Below, one piece after another: positions 26,055 through 35,323 of a stretch of DNA of 64,000 nucleotides. How positions within the stretch are numbered: position 1 is the stretch's first letter; the number at the start of each line of letters is the position of its first letter. Location of the stretch: NCBI RefSeq assembly GCF_021532615.1, contig NZ_JAKGAQ010000001.1, forward strand, positions 62,001 through 126,000, read 5' to 3'. The notes below the pieces were generated by a model. It ran no database searches and was not told the origin of the DNA. It worked only from the letters and a program-made list of their open reading frames with translations. The position numbers were made by a program, and so were the translations under genes. Source of the stretch: Octadecabacter dasysiphoniae. Its GTDB lineage: Bacteria > Pseudomonadota > Alphaproteobacteria > Rhodobacterales > Rhodobacteraceae.

Positions 26055-27472
26055 ACACTGCCGTGCATGCCCCGATCCACGCCACGACATATGCGCGTTC
26101 CGACTGCCAGATTGGTGTTGTTCACCTTGGCTTTGGTGCGTTCCACCGCGCGCATCAGGCGGTGTATCTGGATGACTATATGGCCGTGTCCGGCGATCTG
26201 CGCTGGGGCATCGCTGCCGTCAACCTGCGCGGTTCCGAAGCACCGCATTTTCAGGCCGCCGCGGACGATATCGAACGTCACGACGGGTATTTCCTGAAAT
26301 CCTATTCCTCCGATGGCGAAGTTGATCTGCGCCGTGTGCGTCCGCACGTCGCCTTTGAGGATTGGAGCATTGACCGCGCCAATACCGAAGGCTTGCTGTC
26401 ATTGGAGACCGTTCACCTTGTGACGATCACCGTAACGGAAAGCGGCTATTACACCGATCCGGATGGCAACCTGAACCTGTCGGACGCCACGATCGCATCC
26501 GAAGCAAAAGGTGGAACCGCCGAAAGCGTTTACGGATACCTACGTGCCGCGTTGCAAAAGCGGATGGACACCATTGCCGCACCTTTGACCATCGCGTGCT
26601 GTGACAACATCCGCCAAAACGGCAAGATGCTGCACCGCAATTTGCTGGCCTATCTGGCGGCATGCGGTGATGACAGTCTTGCGGTATGGGTCGAAACGAA
26701 TGTTGCGTTTCCATGTTCCATGGTGGACCGGATCACGCCGCGCAGCCCGCAGGAATTGGTGACTGAATTGACTGCCCTGATCGGCACCGAGGTCGCGTCC
26801 CCTATTATGGCCGAAGATTTTATCCAGTGGGTTCTACAAGACAGCCGCGCGTCGGATATGCCCGACCTTGCCCGCGCAGGCGTGACGGTAACGCCGGACG
26901 TCGATCCCTATGAAGAAACCAAAATCCGGGTTCTGAATGGCGGGCACACGGCCCTGTCCTATCTTGCTGCGCTGAAAGGCATCGAAACATTTGATGCAGC
27001 CATGCGTGACGCTGATCTGTTGGCGCATTTCAACGGGTTCGAAAAAGACGAGGTTCTTCCAGCGATCACGATCAATCTGCCGTTTTCGAAAGAAGATTAT
27101 CTGCAGAGCATCGCACGTCGCTTTAGCAACCGTGCAATCGGTGACACCATCGCGCGCATCTGTGCAGATGGCATGGCAAAGTTCCCGATATTCATTCGCC
27201 CCACGCTTGAGGGGTGTCTGGCGCAAGGCATTATGCCGCTCAACAGCATCCGAAGCATTGCCAGCTGGCATGTCTTTGCGTCCCACGTCGCAGCGGGAAA
27301 GATCCCGTTCAAATACGTCGAACCTAGCTGGGATGATCTTAAATCCTTGCTCGGAACGGACGCCTTTATCCAAAGCAAACAGCTTTGGGGCGATCTACCC
27401 AAAACTTACCCTGACTTCGCCGATATTCTTCGGCATGAAATTTCTGAATTGGAGACACAATGGCCGGTTTGA
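26051..27472 (+). CDS. mtlK: Mannitol 2-dehydrogenase
   Basis: This enzyme oxidises D-mannitol (and D-arabinitol) to the ketose with NAD+. The 473-residue long-chain dehydrogenase has the catalytic triad K291, N296 and H299 (KIRVLNGGH) and N-terminal Rossmann segment GVVHLGFGAFHRAHQAVYLD. It resembles the uxuB-like protein at 19355, but its operon partners are a polyol importer and sorbitol dehydrogenase. It overlaps the AraC gene by four bases and the ATPase gene by 13 bases. A fructokinase to use the product is not in this window. Confidence 0.88.
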   Translation: MNTAVHAPIHATTYARSDCQIGVVHLGFGAFHRAHQAVYLDDYMAVSGDLRWGIAAVNLRGSEAPHFQAAADDIERHDGYFLKSYSSDGEVDLRRVRPHVAFEDWSIDRANTEGLLSLETVHLVTITVTESGYYTDPDGNLNLSDATIASEAKGGTAESVYGYLRAALQKRMDTIAAPLTIACCDNIRQNGKMLHRNLLAYLAACGDDSLAVWVETNVAFPCSMVDRITPRSPQELVTELTALIGTEVASPIMAEDFIQWVLQDSRASDMPDLARAGVTVTPDVDPYEETKIRVLNGGHTALSYLAALKGIETFDAAMRDADLLAHFNGFEKDEVLPAITINLPFSKEDYLQSIARRFSNRAIGDTIARICADGMAKFPIFIRPTLEGCLAQGIMPLNSIRSIASWHVFASHVAAGKIPFKYVEPSWDDLKSLLGTDAFIQSKQLWGDLPKTYPDFADILRHEISELETQWPV

Positions 27473-28491
27473 CACTTCGTAACGTCGTCAAGAAATATGG
27501 TGAAACGCAAGTTATGCATGGTGTCGATCTCGACATCGTGGATGGTGAGTTCGTCGTATTTGTTGGCCCATCAGGCTGTGGTAAATCCACATTGCTGCGC
27601 ATGATCGCCGGTCTGGAAGAAATTTCTGACGGCACGGTCGCGATTGGCGACACAGTGGTCAACGAGGTCGCGGCATCCAAACGCGGCGTTGCAATGGTGT
27701 TCCAGACTTACGCGCTTTACCCGCATATGACGGTCTATAAGAACATGGCGTTCGGTCTAAAGCAGGCCAAAACGGACCCCAAAGAAATTGATCGCCGCGT
27801 CCAGGATGCCGCCAAAATTCTGCAACTTGATACGTACCTTGATCGCAGCCCACGCAACCTGTCCGGTGGTCAGCGCCAGCGTGTCGCGATTGGCCGTGCG
27901 ATTGTACGCGACCCCGAAGTTTTCTTGTTCGACGAACCGCTTTCCAACCTCGACGCTGCCCTTCGTGTGCAAACGCGTCTGGAAATCGCACGCCTGCACG
28001 AACGCCTTGGCAACACGATGATTTACGTGACACACGATCAGGTCGAAGCCATGACACTGGCCGACAAGATCGTTGTTTTGCGCGATGGTCGTATCGAACA
28101 GGTGGGTTCACCCATCGATCTTTACGAACGCCCGGACAATGCCTTTGTTGCGCAGTTTATCGGCAGCCCGAAGATGAACTTCTTTTCAGATGTTGATCTG
28201 GCAAAAGATTCGGCCAAGGTTTTGGGCGCGGCAATTACCGCCGACGAAGAAGTCGGATTGCGTCCGGAACATCTGGTGCCGTCCAGCAAAGGTTCCGTCG
28301 TTGAAGGTAAGCTTGAGCTGGTTGAAAACCTTGGTGAATATGCACTTGTTCACCTTGTGACGTCCACCGGTGTCGAATTCATTGCGAAAACGGAAAAGCC
28401 ACCGGCCGCCGCCAAAGGTGAGACGATCGGCTTTACGATCAAGCCAGAACTGGCGCACCGTTTCGACAAAGCGACCGGCAAGCGTAAGTAA
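27460..28491 (+). CDS. smoK: Sorbitol/mannitol ABC transporter ATP-binding protein
   Basis: This 343-residue MalK-like ATPase has Walker A GPSGCGKST (36-44), signature LSGGQRQRVAIGRA, Walker B VFLFDEPLSNLDA and a switch His in YVTHDQVEAMTLADKI, followed by a C-terminal OB-type (TOBE) domain with VGLRPEHLVPSSKG. It begins 13 bases before the end of mtlK. It is the last gene of the operon and is followed by a terminator at 28515-28544. Confidence 0.92.
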   Translation: MAGLTLRNVVKKYGETQVMHGVDLDIVDGEFVVFVGPSGCGKSTLLRMIAGLEEISDGTVAIGDTVVNEVAASKRGVAMVFQTYALYPHMTVYKNMAFGLKQAKTDPKEIDRRVQDAAKILQLDTYLDRSPRNLSGGQRQRVAIGRAIVRDPEVFLFDEPLSNLDAALRVQTRLEIARLHERLGNTMIYVTHDQVEAMTLADKIVVLRDGRIEQVGSPIDLYERPDNAFVAQFIGSPKMNFFSDVDLAKDSAKVLGAAITADEEVGLRPEHLVPSSKGSVVEGKLELVENLGEYALVHLVTSTGVEFIAKTEKPPAAAKGETIGFTIKPELAHRFDKATGKRK

Positions 28492-28514
28492 TACCCGTCT
28501 CGTTACAATTTCTG

Positions 28515-28544
28515 AAAGGGCTCGCAACAACTGCGGGCCCTTTT
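28515..28544 (+). terminator. Rho-independent terminator of the polyol operon
   Basis: AAAGGGCTCGCA (28515-28526) pairs with TGCGGGCCCTTT (28532-28543) through 12 positions with one G-U, loop ACAAC, ending in TTTT. It lies 24 bases after smoK. Confidence 0.85.
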
Positions 28545-28592
28545 CGTATGCCGCCCCTTGTTGCAAGCCCGCGACGCCCATACGGTCGCAGC

Positions 28593-29918
28593 ATGAACAT
28601 GAAACATATCACTTTCTTTGTGGCGTTAACGGCTGCCCCGGTGATCGCGGGACCGTTGCCCAATCCGGTGACAGATGATGCCTATGCGGCCGTCGATCCA
28701 GCAGAGGCCATTTTGGGCCAACTGTTGTTCTATGATCCGATCTTGTCAGGCAATAAGGACATTGCCTGCGCGACCTGTCACCACCCTGCTTTCGGGACGT
28801 CCGATGCCGTTTCACTGTCATTGGGTGATGGTGGTATCGGGTTAGGGCCTGATCGCCGCGTTGACCCAAGCAATGTCCCCGAAGAACGGATTCCGCGAAA
28901 TTCACCTGCTTTGTTCAACCTTGGTGCGCAGGAATTCACCGTTCTTTTCCACGATGGACGGCTAGAAGCAGATGCAACGTTGCCCAATGGTATTCGCACG
29001 CCAATGGACGCGGACATGGTCGAAGGGTTCGCGTCTGTGCTGTCAGCCCAAACGATGTTTCCCGTTCTTAGCCGTGATGAAATGGCCGGATCGCACCGCG
29101 AAAACGAAATTGGTCGAAAGGTTCGCCAAGGGTTGATTACCGGGCAGGGGGGCGCGTGGGATACGCTTGCGCGCCGCGTTGCGGATATCCCTGAATACGT
29201 CGATGCGTTCCTATCTGTGTATCCCCATTTGAACAATGCGGATGAGATCGCGTTTACCGACATCTCAAACGCGATTGCGGTTTTTGTGGCCTATGAATGG
29301 CGATCGGATACAGCCCCGTTCGATGCGGTTCTGCGCGGCGAAGGGGCCCTGTCAGATCAAGAACAAGCAGGCCTTGATCTGTTTTATGGACAAGGCGCGT
29401 GCGCCAGCTGCCACAATGGTCCGTTTCTGACAGATCATGCGTTTCACGTTATGGGAGCGCCCCAGATCGGCCCGGGAAAATCAGCCACCTTCGAAGATCA
29501 TATGCGCGACGACGGGCGGTTTCGCGTGACAGGGCGAGAAGCGGATCGCTACGCCTTTCGCACGCCGTCTTTGCGAAATGTCGCGCTGACTGCGCCCTAT
29601 GGCCATGCTGGTGCCCACGCGGATTTGACGGGTTTTGTTGCGGCGCACACGAACCCCGCCGAAAGCCTGCTGGCCTATGATCCAGCCCAAGCCATCCTTC
29701 CTGACTTTGAGGGGGAGGATTTCGCAGTGATGGCTGATCTTGATCAGGTCCGCGCGATTGCGGCTGCGGTGACGATCGATCCTGTCGAGTTTTCCCCGGT
29801 GCAGATCACGCAAATTGTGGCCTTCTTGAACACCCTGACCGACCCAATAAGCGTCGCAGGGCGGTTGGGTGTGCCAAACGCCGTACCGAGCGGGTTGGAT
29901 GTTCCAAACCCCGACTAG
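28593..29918 (+). CDS. Periplasmic di-haem cytochrome c peroxidase / MauG family protein
   Basis: This 441-residue protein has a signal peptide (start at ATG 28593 or 28599; hydrophobic core HITFFVALTAAPVIA) and two CXXCH haem sites, CATCHH in the N-terminal domain and CASCHN in the second domain, which marks the CCP/MauG superfamily. The RNSPALFNLG and FRTPSLRNVALTAPYGHAGA blocks are typical. It reduces peroxide or performs MauG-like oxidation; which cannot be told. It ends convergently with the CRTAC1 gene, the stop codons overlapping by four bases. The frame extends upstream to 28548, but the signal peptide sets the start. Confidence 0.85.
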   Translation: MNMKHITFFVALTAAPVIAGPLPNPVTDDAYAAVDPAEAILGQLLFYDPILSGNKDIACATCHHPAFGTSDAVSLSLGDGGIGLGPDRRVDPSNVPEERIPRNSPALFNLGAQEFTVLFHDGRLEADATLPNGIRTPMDADMVEGFASVLSAQTMFPVLSRDEMAGSHRENEIGRKVRQGLITGQGGAWDTLARRVADIPEYVDAFLSVYPHLNNADEIAFTDISNAIAVFVAYEWRSDTAPFDAVLRGEGALSDQEQAGLDLFYGQGACASCHNGPFLTDHAFHVMGAPQIGPGKSATFEDHMRDDGRFRVTGREADRYAFRTPSLRNVALTAPYGHAGAHADLTGFVAAHTNPAESLLAYDPAQAILPDFEGEDFAVMADLDQVRAIAAAVTIDPVEFSPVQITQIVAFLNTLTDPISVAGRLGVPNAVPSGLDVPNPD

Positions 29919-31393
29919 GGTTTGGTAATCATGATCCGGTCACCTGCGATAGCGTCTGTTATCGTCACGGTGCCATCAGGCCAGTCCACTTGTATCGTAG
30001 CAGCCTCTGCCGTGCCCAAACCGAAATGGCGCGGTAACAACTGACCACCCGCATGCCCGCCGCCGATGACCTGCTGGATCGACTGGCGCATATCATCGGT
30101 TTCAACGGTGATCTCCGCGCCGATGGCATCGCGGTTTCCGCCACTTTGTTGAAGAGATACTGTCATCCAATTGCCTGTTTGCGAGGTCGTGTTTCGATAA
30201 AGTTCAAGCGGTGCGCGGCGGTTCGACACGATCAAATCAAGTCGCCCGTCGAGGTCAAAATCAACCAACGCCCCACCGCGAGACCGATCTGTCGTGGCGA
30301 CGCCAGCGGTTGCGGCGGCCTCATGAAATGTACCGTCCGGCGATTGCATCAACAGGTTATTTGGGTCGCGCATCGCCATGCCCGGCATCTGGTCAACATT
30401 GCCTTTGGCGATGAAAAGATCAGCGCGCCCGTCATTGTCCACATCGCCGAATTCCGCATGCCACCCCGTGGATGGCCGCCCGTCATCGCCGATGTGCGGA
30501 CGCTGGGAATAGGTGCCGATGCTGTAATCTGCCGCAGCGTAGGTGCCGTCAGTTTGGGAAAACTGAAGCAATTGATCGCCCATTGATGTAAGCATCACAT
30601 CGTCCAGACCATCCCCGTTCAGATCTCGACTGGCGATGCCCATGCCCCAAAGCGCCACGTCGGGCCAACCATCCTCTTCGCCTAAAAAGCGTTTGTCTGC
30701 GATGTCCCACATCTGTTCGCGTCCGCCGGAAACGTAGTAGTGGCGGTCGTTTGACAACCGCAACGTCGGGCGATCGCGGGCATCTTTGGCCGCTAGGATC
30801 GACAGCGGGCAAAACCCGGGCGTAAGGGCATCAGAAACGTAGCCTTCGCCGAGGGGGCGCAAAACCGCGTTGTTGTCACAGGCTTCGAACGGGCCATCTG
30901 GATCGGATCGATCAACATAGTTTCCAACTGCAAATGTGGGCCGACTGTCACCCGTTTCCCACCACGCGGTAAACGCGGTGGACCAACGATCACCCCCCGC
31001 CAAAACCGGATCAGTCTGTTCCTGGAACGTGCAATCTGGCCCGCCGCGCAGAACCGCGTTTTCCCCGACCCGCAGCACAAAAAGATCGGTATGCCCGTCT
31101 GCGTCAATATCTATCGGATAGGCGCCCGTCACACCAAAAAGGGGCGCAATCGCACCATCCCTAAACGCAAACCCTCCTTCGTTGATGATCAGTTTTGCAG
31201 GGTTTTCACCCCCTGCGGCAAATGCGTCTGGCAAGGCGTCACCGTTGCAATCAAACACTGCAATTCCGCCACCAACGAAGTGTTCCCACCCGCCATCATA
31301 AACCAGCTGAGGGAGGTTCGCGGACAGGTCTTCAAATGTCGGATCGGCCAACGCCGCAACGGGCAGGCAGGCAAGAACGGCAGCGCGGATCAC
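29915..31393 (-). CDS. CRTAC1-family protein with FG-GAP/VCBS repeats and ASPIC/UnbV C-terminus
   Basis: This 492-residue exported protein has a signal peptide (MIRAAVLACLPVAALA) and a beta-propeller with calcium-binding-like loops: DCNGDALPD, DIDADGHTD, DLNGDGLDD, DVDNDGRAD and DFDLDGRLD. The C-terminus (GAEITVE to HFGLGTAEAATIQVDWPDG) is the ASPIC/UnbV domain. Its GTG start overlaps the ROK regulator stop by four bases and its stop overlaps the convergent peroxidase gene. In many marine bacteria such proteins neighbour di-haem peroxidases, but their function is unclear. Confidence 0.85.
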   Translation of the reverse strand: MIRAAVLACLPVAALADPTFEDLSANLPQLVYDGGWEHFVGGGIAVFDCNGDALPDAFAAGGENPAKLIINEGGFAFRDGAIAPLFGVTGAYPIDIDADGHTDLFVLRVGENAVLRGGPDCTFQEQTDPVLAGGDRWSTAFTAWWETGDSRPTFAVGNYVDRSDPDGPFEACDNNAVLRPLGEGYVSDALTPGFCPLSILAAKDARDRPTLRLSNDRHYYVSGGREQMWDIADKRFLGEEDGWPDVALWGMGIASRDLNGDGLDDVMLTSMGDQLLQFSQTDGTYAAADYSIGTYSQRPHIGDDGRPSTGWHAEFGDVDNDGRADLFIAKGNVDQMPGMAMRDPNNLLMQSPDGTFHEAAATAGVATTDRSRGGALVDFDLDGRLDLIVSNRRAPLELYRNTTSQTGNWMTVSLQQSGGNRDAIGAEITVETDDMRQSIQQVIGGGHAGGQLLPRHFGLGTAEAATIQVDWPDGTVTITDAIAGDRIMITKP

Positions 31394-32658
31394 AGGTTTT
31401 GCACCTCAAGCCCGCCGACCATAGTGTCGGTCAGCGCAGACAAGGCAGGGACCGTGGCCCCACGCGCCCAATCCAGATCGTCCCAAAAATGGACTTCGAC
31501 CTGACAAGGTTGGCGGCCTTGCGTCAGCGTTAATTTCTGCATCTCGGCCAAGACTTCGTCGGCATATAGATAGTCATATCGCGTTCGTTTGCCTGACAGG
31601 ATGATCAGCGGCGGATCAAACAATTGCACCACATTGGATAGGCCGATGGACAAATAGCGCCCTGCGCGGCGGAAGATCGTTTCAGCAGCGGCGTGCCCGG
31701 CCTTTGCTTTTTCGAACAGCAGTTCCAGCAGGACGTCTTTGTCTTTGAGGTCGGCATCGTCGCGATCAAGGGCGGTCGCGGCTTCACGGGTCAGGGCGTA
31801 GTCACCCAAGTACGCCTCTAGGCATCCGCGCTGGCCACATCGACATAGCGCACCGTCCAGCTGTACCTTTGTATGCCCAAGTTCGAGGCCCATACCGTGG
31901 GTTCCGCGGTACAACATGTTGTTCACCACGAGCCCCATGCCAACGCCGTTTTCAATTGTGACAACAGCAAAATCAGCCTTCTGGCGGCCAACGCCAAACC
32001 ACAATTCCGCAAGGGTCAGCATGTTCGTGTCGTTGTCGATAAACAGCGGCATATCAAGCCGCGCGCCAAATGCGGTTTTGAGATCGACATTGGGATCGTG
32101 GAGAAGCGAGCTCCACCTGATAAGGCCGCTATCCTTGTCGACAATCCCCGGAAGACCGATACCGATGGCATTGATCCGGCGATCCGGTGCGCCGCTTTTT
32201 TCGCAGACCCGCGAGACGAGACCTGTGATTTCGTCCAACAATTCTGACGTGCTGCGGCGCTTATCTGAAGCGGGTACAGATGCGGTGGTGATGATGTTTC
32301 CTGCGAAATCGCACAGGACTGCAGAATGGCGTTTGAAAGATAGTTTAATTCCAATGACGTAGGCCGCTTCTGGTACAACCTCGAGGGCGACGGGTGGGCG
32401 ACCACGGCCTGCGTCGCGCACGGGCTCGGAAACTTCGCGCAAGATGCCTGATGCGATCAATTCGGCTGATAGGGTTGTGGCACTGCCGGCGCTGATGTGT
32501 AGGGCGCGTGTTATATCCGCCCGCGCTGCGCGCCCGTTTGAACGTACATGCTGAAAAATCTGTTGTCGCAGCGGCAACGGCGATGCAGAGGGGCCAGAAT
32601 GCTCCAGCAGGGGGCCGCATCCACCTTGTTTACTTGCTTGGTCGATATAATTTAGCAT
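31390..32658 (-). CDS. ROK-family transcriptional regulator, probable xylose-operon repressor
   Basis: This 422-residue protein has an N-terminal winged helix-turn-helix (about 27-80, with RADITRALHISAGSATTLSA) and a ROK sugar-kinase-like domain including IGIGLPGIVDKDSGLI, the zinc-type cysteine cluster CRCGQRGCLEAYLGD, and a G-rich nucleotide-like segment. It is divergent from xylF across a 204-base gap, the usual layout for XylR of alpha-proteobacteria, so it probably represses xylFHGBA until xylose binds. It overlaps the CRTAC1 gene by four bases, which is an odd pairing for a sugar repressor. Confidence 0.88.
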   Translation of the reverse strand: MLNYIDQASKQGGCGPLLEHSGPSASPLPLRQQIFQHVRSNGRAARADITRALHISAGSATTLSAELIASGILREVSEPVRDAGRGRPPVALEVVPEAAYVIGIKLSFKRHSAVLCDFAGNIITTASVPASDKRRSTSELLDEITGLVSRVCEKSGAPDRRINAIGIGLPGIVDKDSGLIRWSSLLHDPNVDLKTAFGARLDMPLFIDNDTNMLTLAELWFGVGRQKADFAVVTIENGVGMGLVVNNMLYRGTHGMGLELGHTKVQLDGALCRCGQRGCLEAYLGDYALTREAATALDRDDADLKDKDVLLELLFEKAKAGHAAAETIFRRAGRYLSIGLSNVVQLFDPPLIILSGKRTRYDYLYADEVLAEMQKLTLTQGRQPCQVEVHFWDDLDWARGATVPALSALTDTMVGGLEVQNL

Positions 32659-32727
32659 GTAAAGATAATCCCGATGAAATCACGCGCAATCCACGGACCT
32701 TCCGGAGTGTAGGCGTAATTTTTCCCC

Positions 32728-32775
32728 TTTTGGAAGGTTTTTTGTGCATTTTGGAAATTTTTTATTTTGCAAATT
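32728..32775. promoter_or_regulatory. Repeated TTTTGGAA-type sites in the ROK/xylF divergent promoter
   Basis: TTTTGGAA occurs at 32728-32735 and 32749-32756, and TTTTGCAA at 32765-32772. The latter two sit in near-identical 12-mers (ATTTTGGAAATT, 32748-32759; ATTTTGCAAATT, 32764-32775) exactly 16 bases apart. ROK repressor operators are commonly AT-rich dyads, so these are candidate sites for the divergent regulator. Confidence 0.45.
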
Positions 32776-32862
32776 GAATTTAATCAGGCAGTCTAGCTTC
32801 ACACGAGTCGGTTGGCTCGTCCTCGGGGCGACTCGGGGGAAACATCCTTGGGAGGAAAAATA

Positions 32863-33891
32863 ATGAATAAGTATATCATCGCTGCGGCTGTTGCCGCTGC
32901 TGGTTTCGGCTCGACTGCATTTGCTGACGGCCACTCCATTACTGTTGGCGTTAGCTGGTCCAACTTTCAGGAAGAGCGCTGGAAAACTGACGAAGCCGCA
33001 ATTCGCGCAGCTTTGGAAGCCGCCGGTGCAACATATATTTCCGCTGATGCGCAGTCTTCATCTGCCAAGCAGCTGTCCGACGTTGAAAGCCTGATTGCAC
33101 AAGGTGCGGATGCGCTGATCATTCTCGCACAAGACGCAGCAGCAATCGGCCCAGCCGTTGATGCGGCAGACGCTGAAGGCATCCCGGTCGTTGCTTATGA
33201 CCGTTTGATCGAAGACGAGCGCGCATTCTACCTGACATTTGACAACGTCGAAGTTGGCCGGATGCAGGCGCGTGCTGTTTTGGCTGCACAGCCTTCCGGC
33301 AACTACGTGATGATCAAAGGATCACCAACAGATCCAAACGCAGACTTCCTGCGCGGTGGTCAGCAAGAGATTCTTCAGGATGCAATCGATTCCGGTGCGA
33401 TCACAATCGTTGACGAAGCTTACACAGACGGTTGGTTGCCTGCGAACGCACAGCGCAACATGGAGCAAATCCTGACAGCGAACGACAACATGGTCGATGC
33501 GGTTGTAGCATCTAACGACGGTACAGCTGGTGGCGCAGTTGCTGCTTTGACAGCGCAGGGCATGGAAGGCATTGCGGTGTCTGGTCAGGACGGCGACCAC
33601 GCTGCGCTGAACCGAGTTGCTCTGGGTACGCAGACTGTGTCCGTCTGGAAAGACGCACGTGAGCTTGGCCGCGCCGCTGGTGAAATCGCCGCGACTTTGG
33701 CTGGTGACGACATGGCGATGGTTGACGGTTCCGCTAAGTGGACATCACCCGGCGGCACTGAGATGAACTCCATCTTCCTCGCACCTGTGCCAATCACAGC
33801 TGACAACCTGTCCGTCGTCACAGACGCGGGCTGGATCACAGTTGAAAGCCTGTGCCAAGGCGTGACCGACGGTCCTGCACCTTGTAACTAA
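32863..33891 (+). CDS. xylF: D-xylose ABC transporter substrate-binding protein
   Basis: This 342-residue periplasmic protein has a signal peptide ([19 protein letters not shown], cleavage near 21) and is a sugar-binding protein of the XylF type: [20 protein letters not shown] near the N-terminus, then [31 protein letters not shown] and [20 protein letters not shown]. The start at 32863 has a strong GGGAGG site; an upstream frame to 32812 is unlikely. Codon use is skewed as in smoE, suggesting high expression. A perfect 10-base hairpin follows the gene. Confidence 0.92.
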   Translation: MNKYIIAAAVAAAGFGSTAFADGHSITVGVSWSNFQEERWKTDEAAIRAALEAAGATYISADAQSSSAKQLSDVESLIAQGADALIILAQDAAAIGPAVDAADAEGIPVVAYDRLIEDERAFYLTFDNVEVGRMQARAVLAAQPSGNYVMIKGSPTDPNADFLRGGQQEILQDAIDSGAITIVDEAYTDGWLPANAQRNMEQILTANDNMVDAVVASNDGTAGGAVAALTAQGMEGIAVSGQDGDHAALNRVALGTQTVSVWKDARELGRAAGEIAATLAGDDMAMVDGSAKWTSPGGTEMNSIFLAPVPITADNLSVVTDAGWITVESLCQGVTDGPAPCN

Positions 33892-33915
33892 AGAGGGCGG
33901 TTCGCCGCACCTTTC

Positions 33916-33940
33916 GGGTCCCGCCTATGTGGCGGGACCC
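33916..33940 (+). promoter_or_regulatory. GC-rich intercistronic hairpin after xylF
   Basis: GGGTCCCGCC (33916-33925) and GGCGGGACCC (33931-33940) form a perfect 10-base stem with loop TATGT, 25 bases after the xylF stop and 90 bases before xylH. No T tract follows, so it is probably a stability or partial-attenuation element. Confidence 0.65.
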
Positions 33941-34030
33941 AACTCCTCCCCATAAAACCCTACATTGACTGATCTTGCCCCGTTATATTTGCGGGATGTG
34001 AACAGTATTTTCTCGAATGGAGACAGGCAA

Positions 34031-35323
34031 ATGTCTGACCAAAACACCGCCACGCCGCCGCCCAAGCGCAGCTTTATGCAATCGCTCGAAGTTGATCTGC
34101 GCCTTTTGGGAATGGTCGGCGCGTTTTTGGCCGTTTGTGTTGTATTCAATGTGTTGACGGACGGGCGTTTTCTGACCCCGCGCAACATTTTCAATCTAAC
34201 GATCCAAACTGTTTCGGTGGCTATCATGGCGACTGGCATGGTGTTTGTGATCGTCACCCGCCACATCGACCTTTCCGTTGGTGCGCTGCTTGCGACCTGT
34301 ACCGCAGTGATGGGCATGACCCAGACACAATGGCTGCCAGATATGTTCGGCTTTGAACTGGGCCATCCGTTGATCCCTTGGATCACCATTGCCGTTGGGC
34401 TTTTCGTTGGTGCCGTTATTGGCGGCGCGCAGGGTTGGCTTGTCGGCTATCAGGGTATTCCTGCGTTTATCGTGACGCTGGGTGGGCTGTTGGTGTGGCG
34501 CAATGTCGGCTGGTGGTTGACGGACGGCGCTACAATCGGCCCGCTTGATCAAACCTATGTGCTGTTTGGCGGCATTGGTGGAACCCTCGGCGCATTCTGG
34601 AGCTGGGTTGTCGGCATCGTTGCCACCATCATTGCGCTGTTTGCCATGTGGTCCGCGCGGCGTGCAAAAACGGGCCACGGGTTTCCGGTAAAACCTATGT
34701 GGGCTGAGGGCCTGATTATGGGTGTCATAGCCGCTGCGATCCTTGGATTTGTGGCGATCCTGAATGCCTACACTGTGCCCACGCGTGTCGTTGCACGTGA
34801 TCCCAGCCTGTTCGGCTGTGAGGTCGCAGAAGGTTGTGTCGCCGCCTACGGCATTCCGTATTCGGTATTGATGTTGATCGCGGTTGCAATTGTCATGACC
34901 GTTATTGCGCTGCGCACCCGCCTTGGCCGCTACATTTTCGCAACGGGGGGTAACCCTGATGCTGCGGAGTTATCGGGCATCAACACGCGTCTTTTGACGG
35001 TAAAGATTTTTGCGATGGTCGGCGTTTTGTCGGCCTTGGCAGGCATCGTTGCCTCAGCGCGCCTTGGCTATCATACCAATGACATCGGCACGCTGGACGA
35101 ACTTCGCGTCATCGCGGCGGCCGTCATTGGTGGCACCGCCCTATCCGGTGGCATCGGCACAATTTATGGCGCCATCATCGGCGCGTTGATCATGCAATCC
35201 CTGCAATCAGGAATGGCCATGGTTGGCGTGGATGCACCTTATCAAAACATCGTCGTCGGCGCGGTCCTCGTGCTCGCCGTGTGGATCGACATTCAATATC
35301 GCAAGCGTGTGGGGACGAAATAA
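34031..35323 (+). CDS. xylH: D-xylose ABC transporter permease
   Basis: This 430-residue permease of the sugar-type ABC family (XylH/RbsC) has about ten membrane helices and the motif RHIDLSVGALLATC near residues 77-90. The C-terminal GGIGTIYGAIIGALIMQSLQ block is also typical. ATG 34031 has GGAGACAGG before it; the longer frame from 33965 lacks support. Its stop codon overlaps the start of the ATPase gene (TAATG). Confidence 0.9.
   Translation: MSDQNTATPPPKRSFMQSLEVDLRLLGMVGAFLAVCVVFNVLTDGRFLTPRNIFNLTIQTVSVAIMATGMVFVIVTRHIDLSVGALLATCTAVMGMTQTQWLPDMFGFELGHPLIPWITIAVGLFVGAVIGGAQGWLVGYQGIPAFIVTLGGLLVWRNVGWWLTDGATIGPLDQTYVLFGGIGGTLGAFWSWVVGIVATIIALFAMWSARRAKTGHGFPVKPMWAEGLIMGVIAAAILGFVAILNAYTVPTRVVARDPSLFGCEVAEGCVAAYGIPYSVLMLIAVAIVMTVIALRTRLGRYIFATGGNPDAAELSGINTRLLTVKIFAMVGVLSALAGIVASARLGYHTNDIGTLDELRVIAAAVIGGTALSGGIGTIYGAIIGALIMQSLQSGMAMVGVDAPYQNIVVGAVLVLAVWIDIQYRKRVGTK

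Noticed and set aside
24402..26090. 562-codon open frame antisense to smoS and the AraC gene
   Set aside because: Both sense genes have clear family motifs and overlap translationally; the antisense product shows no recognisable domain.
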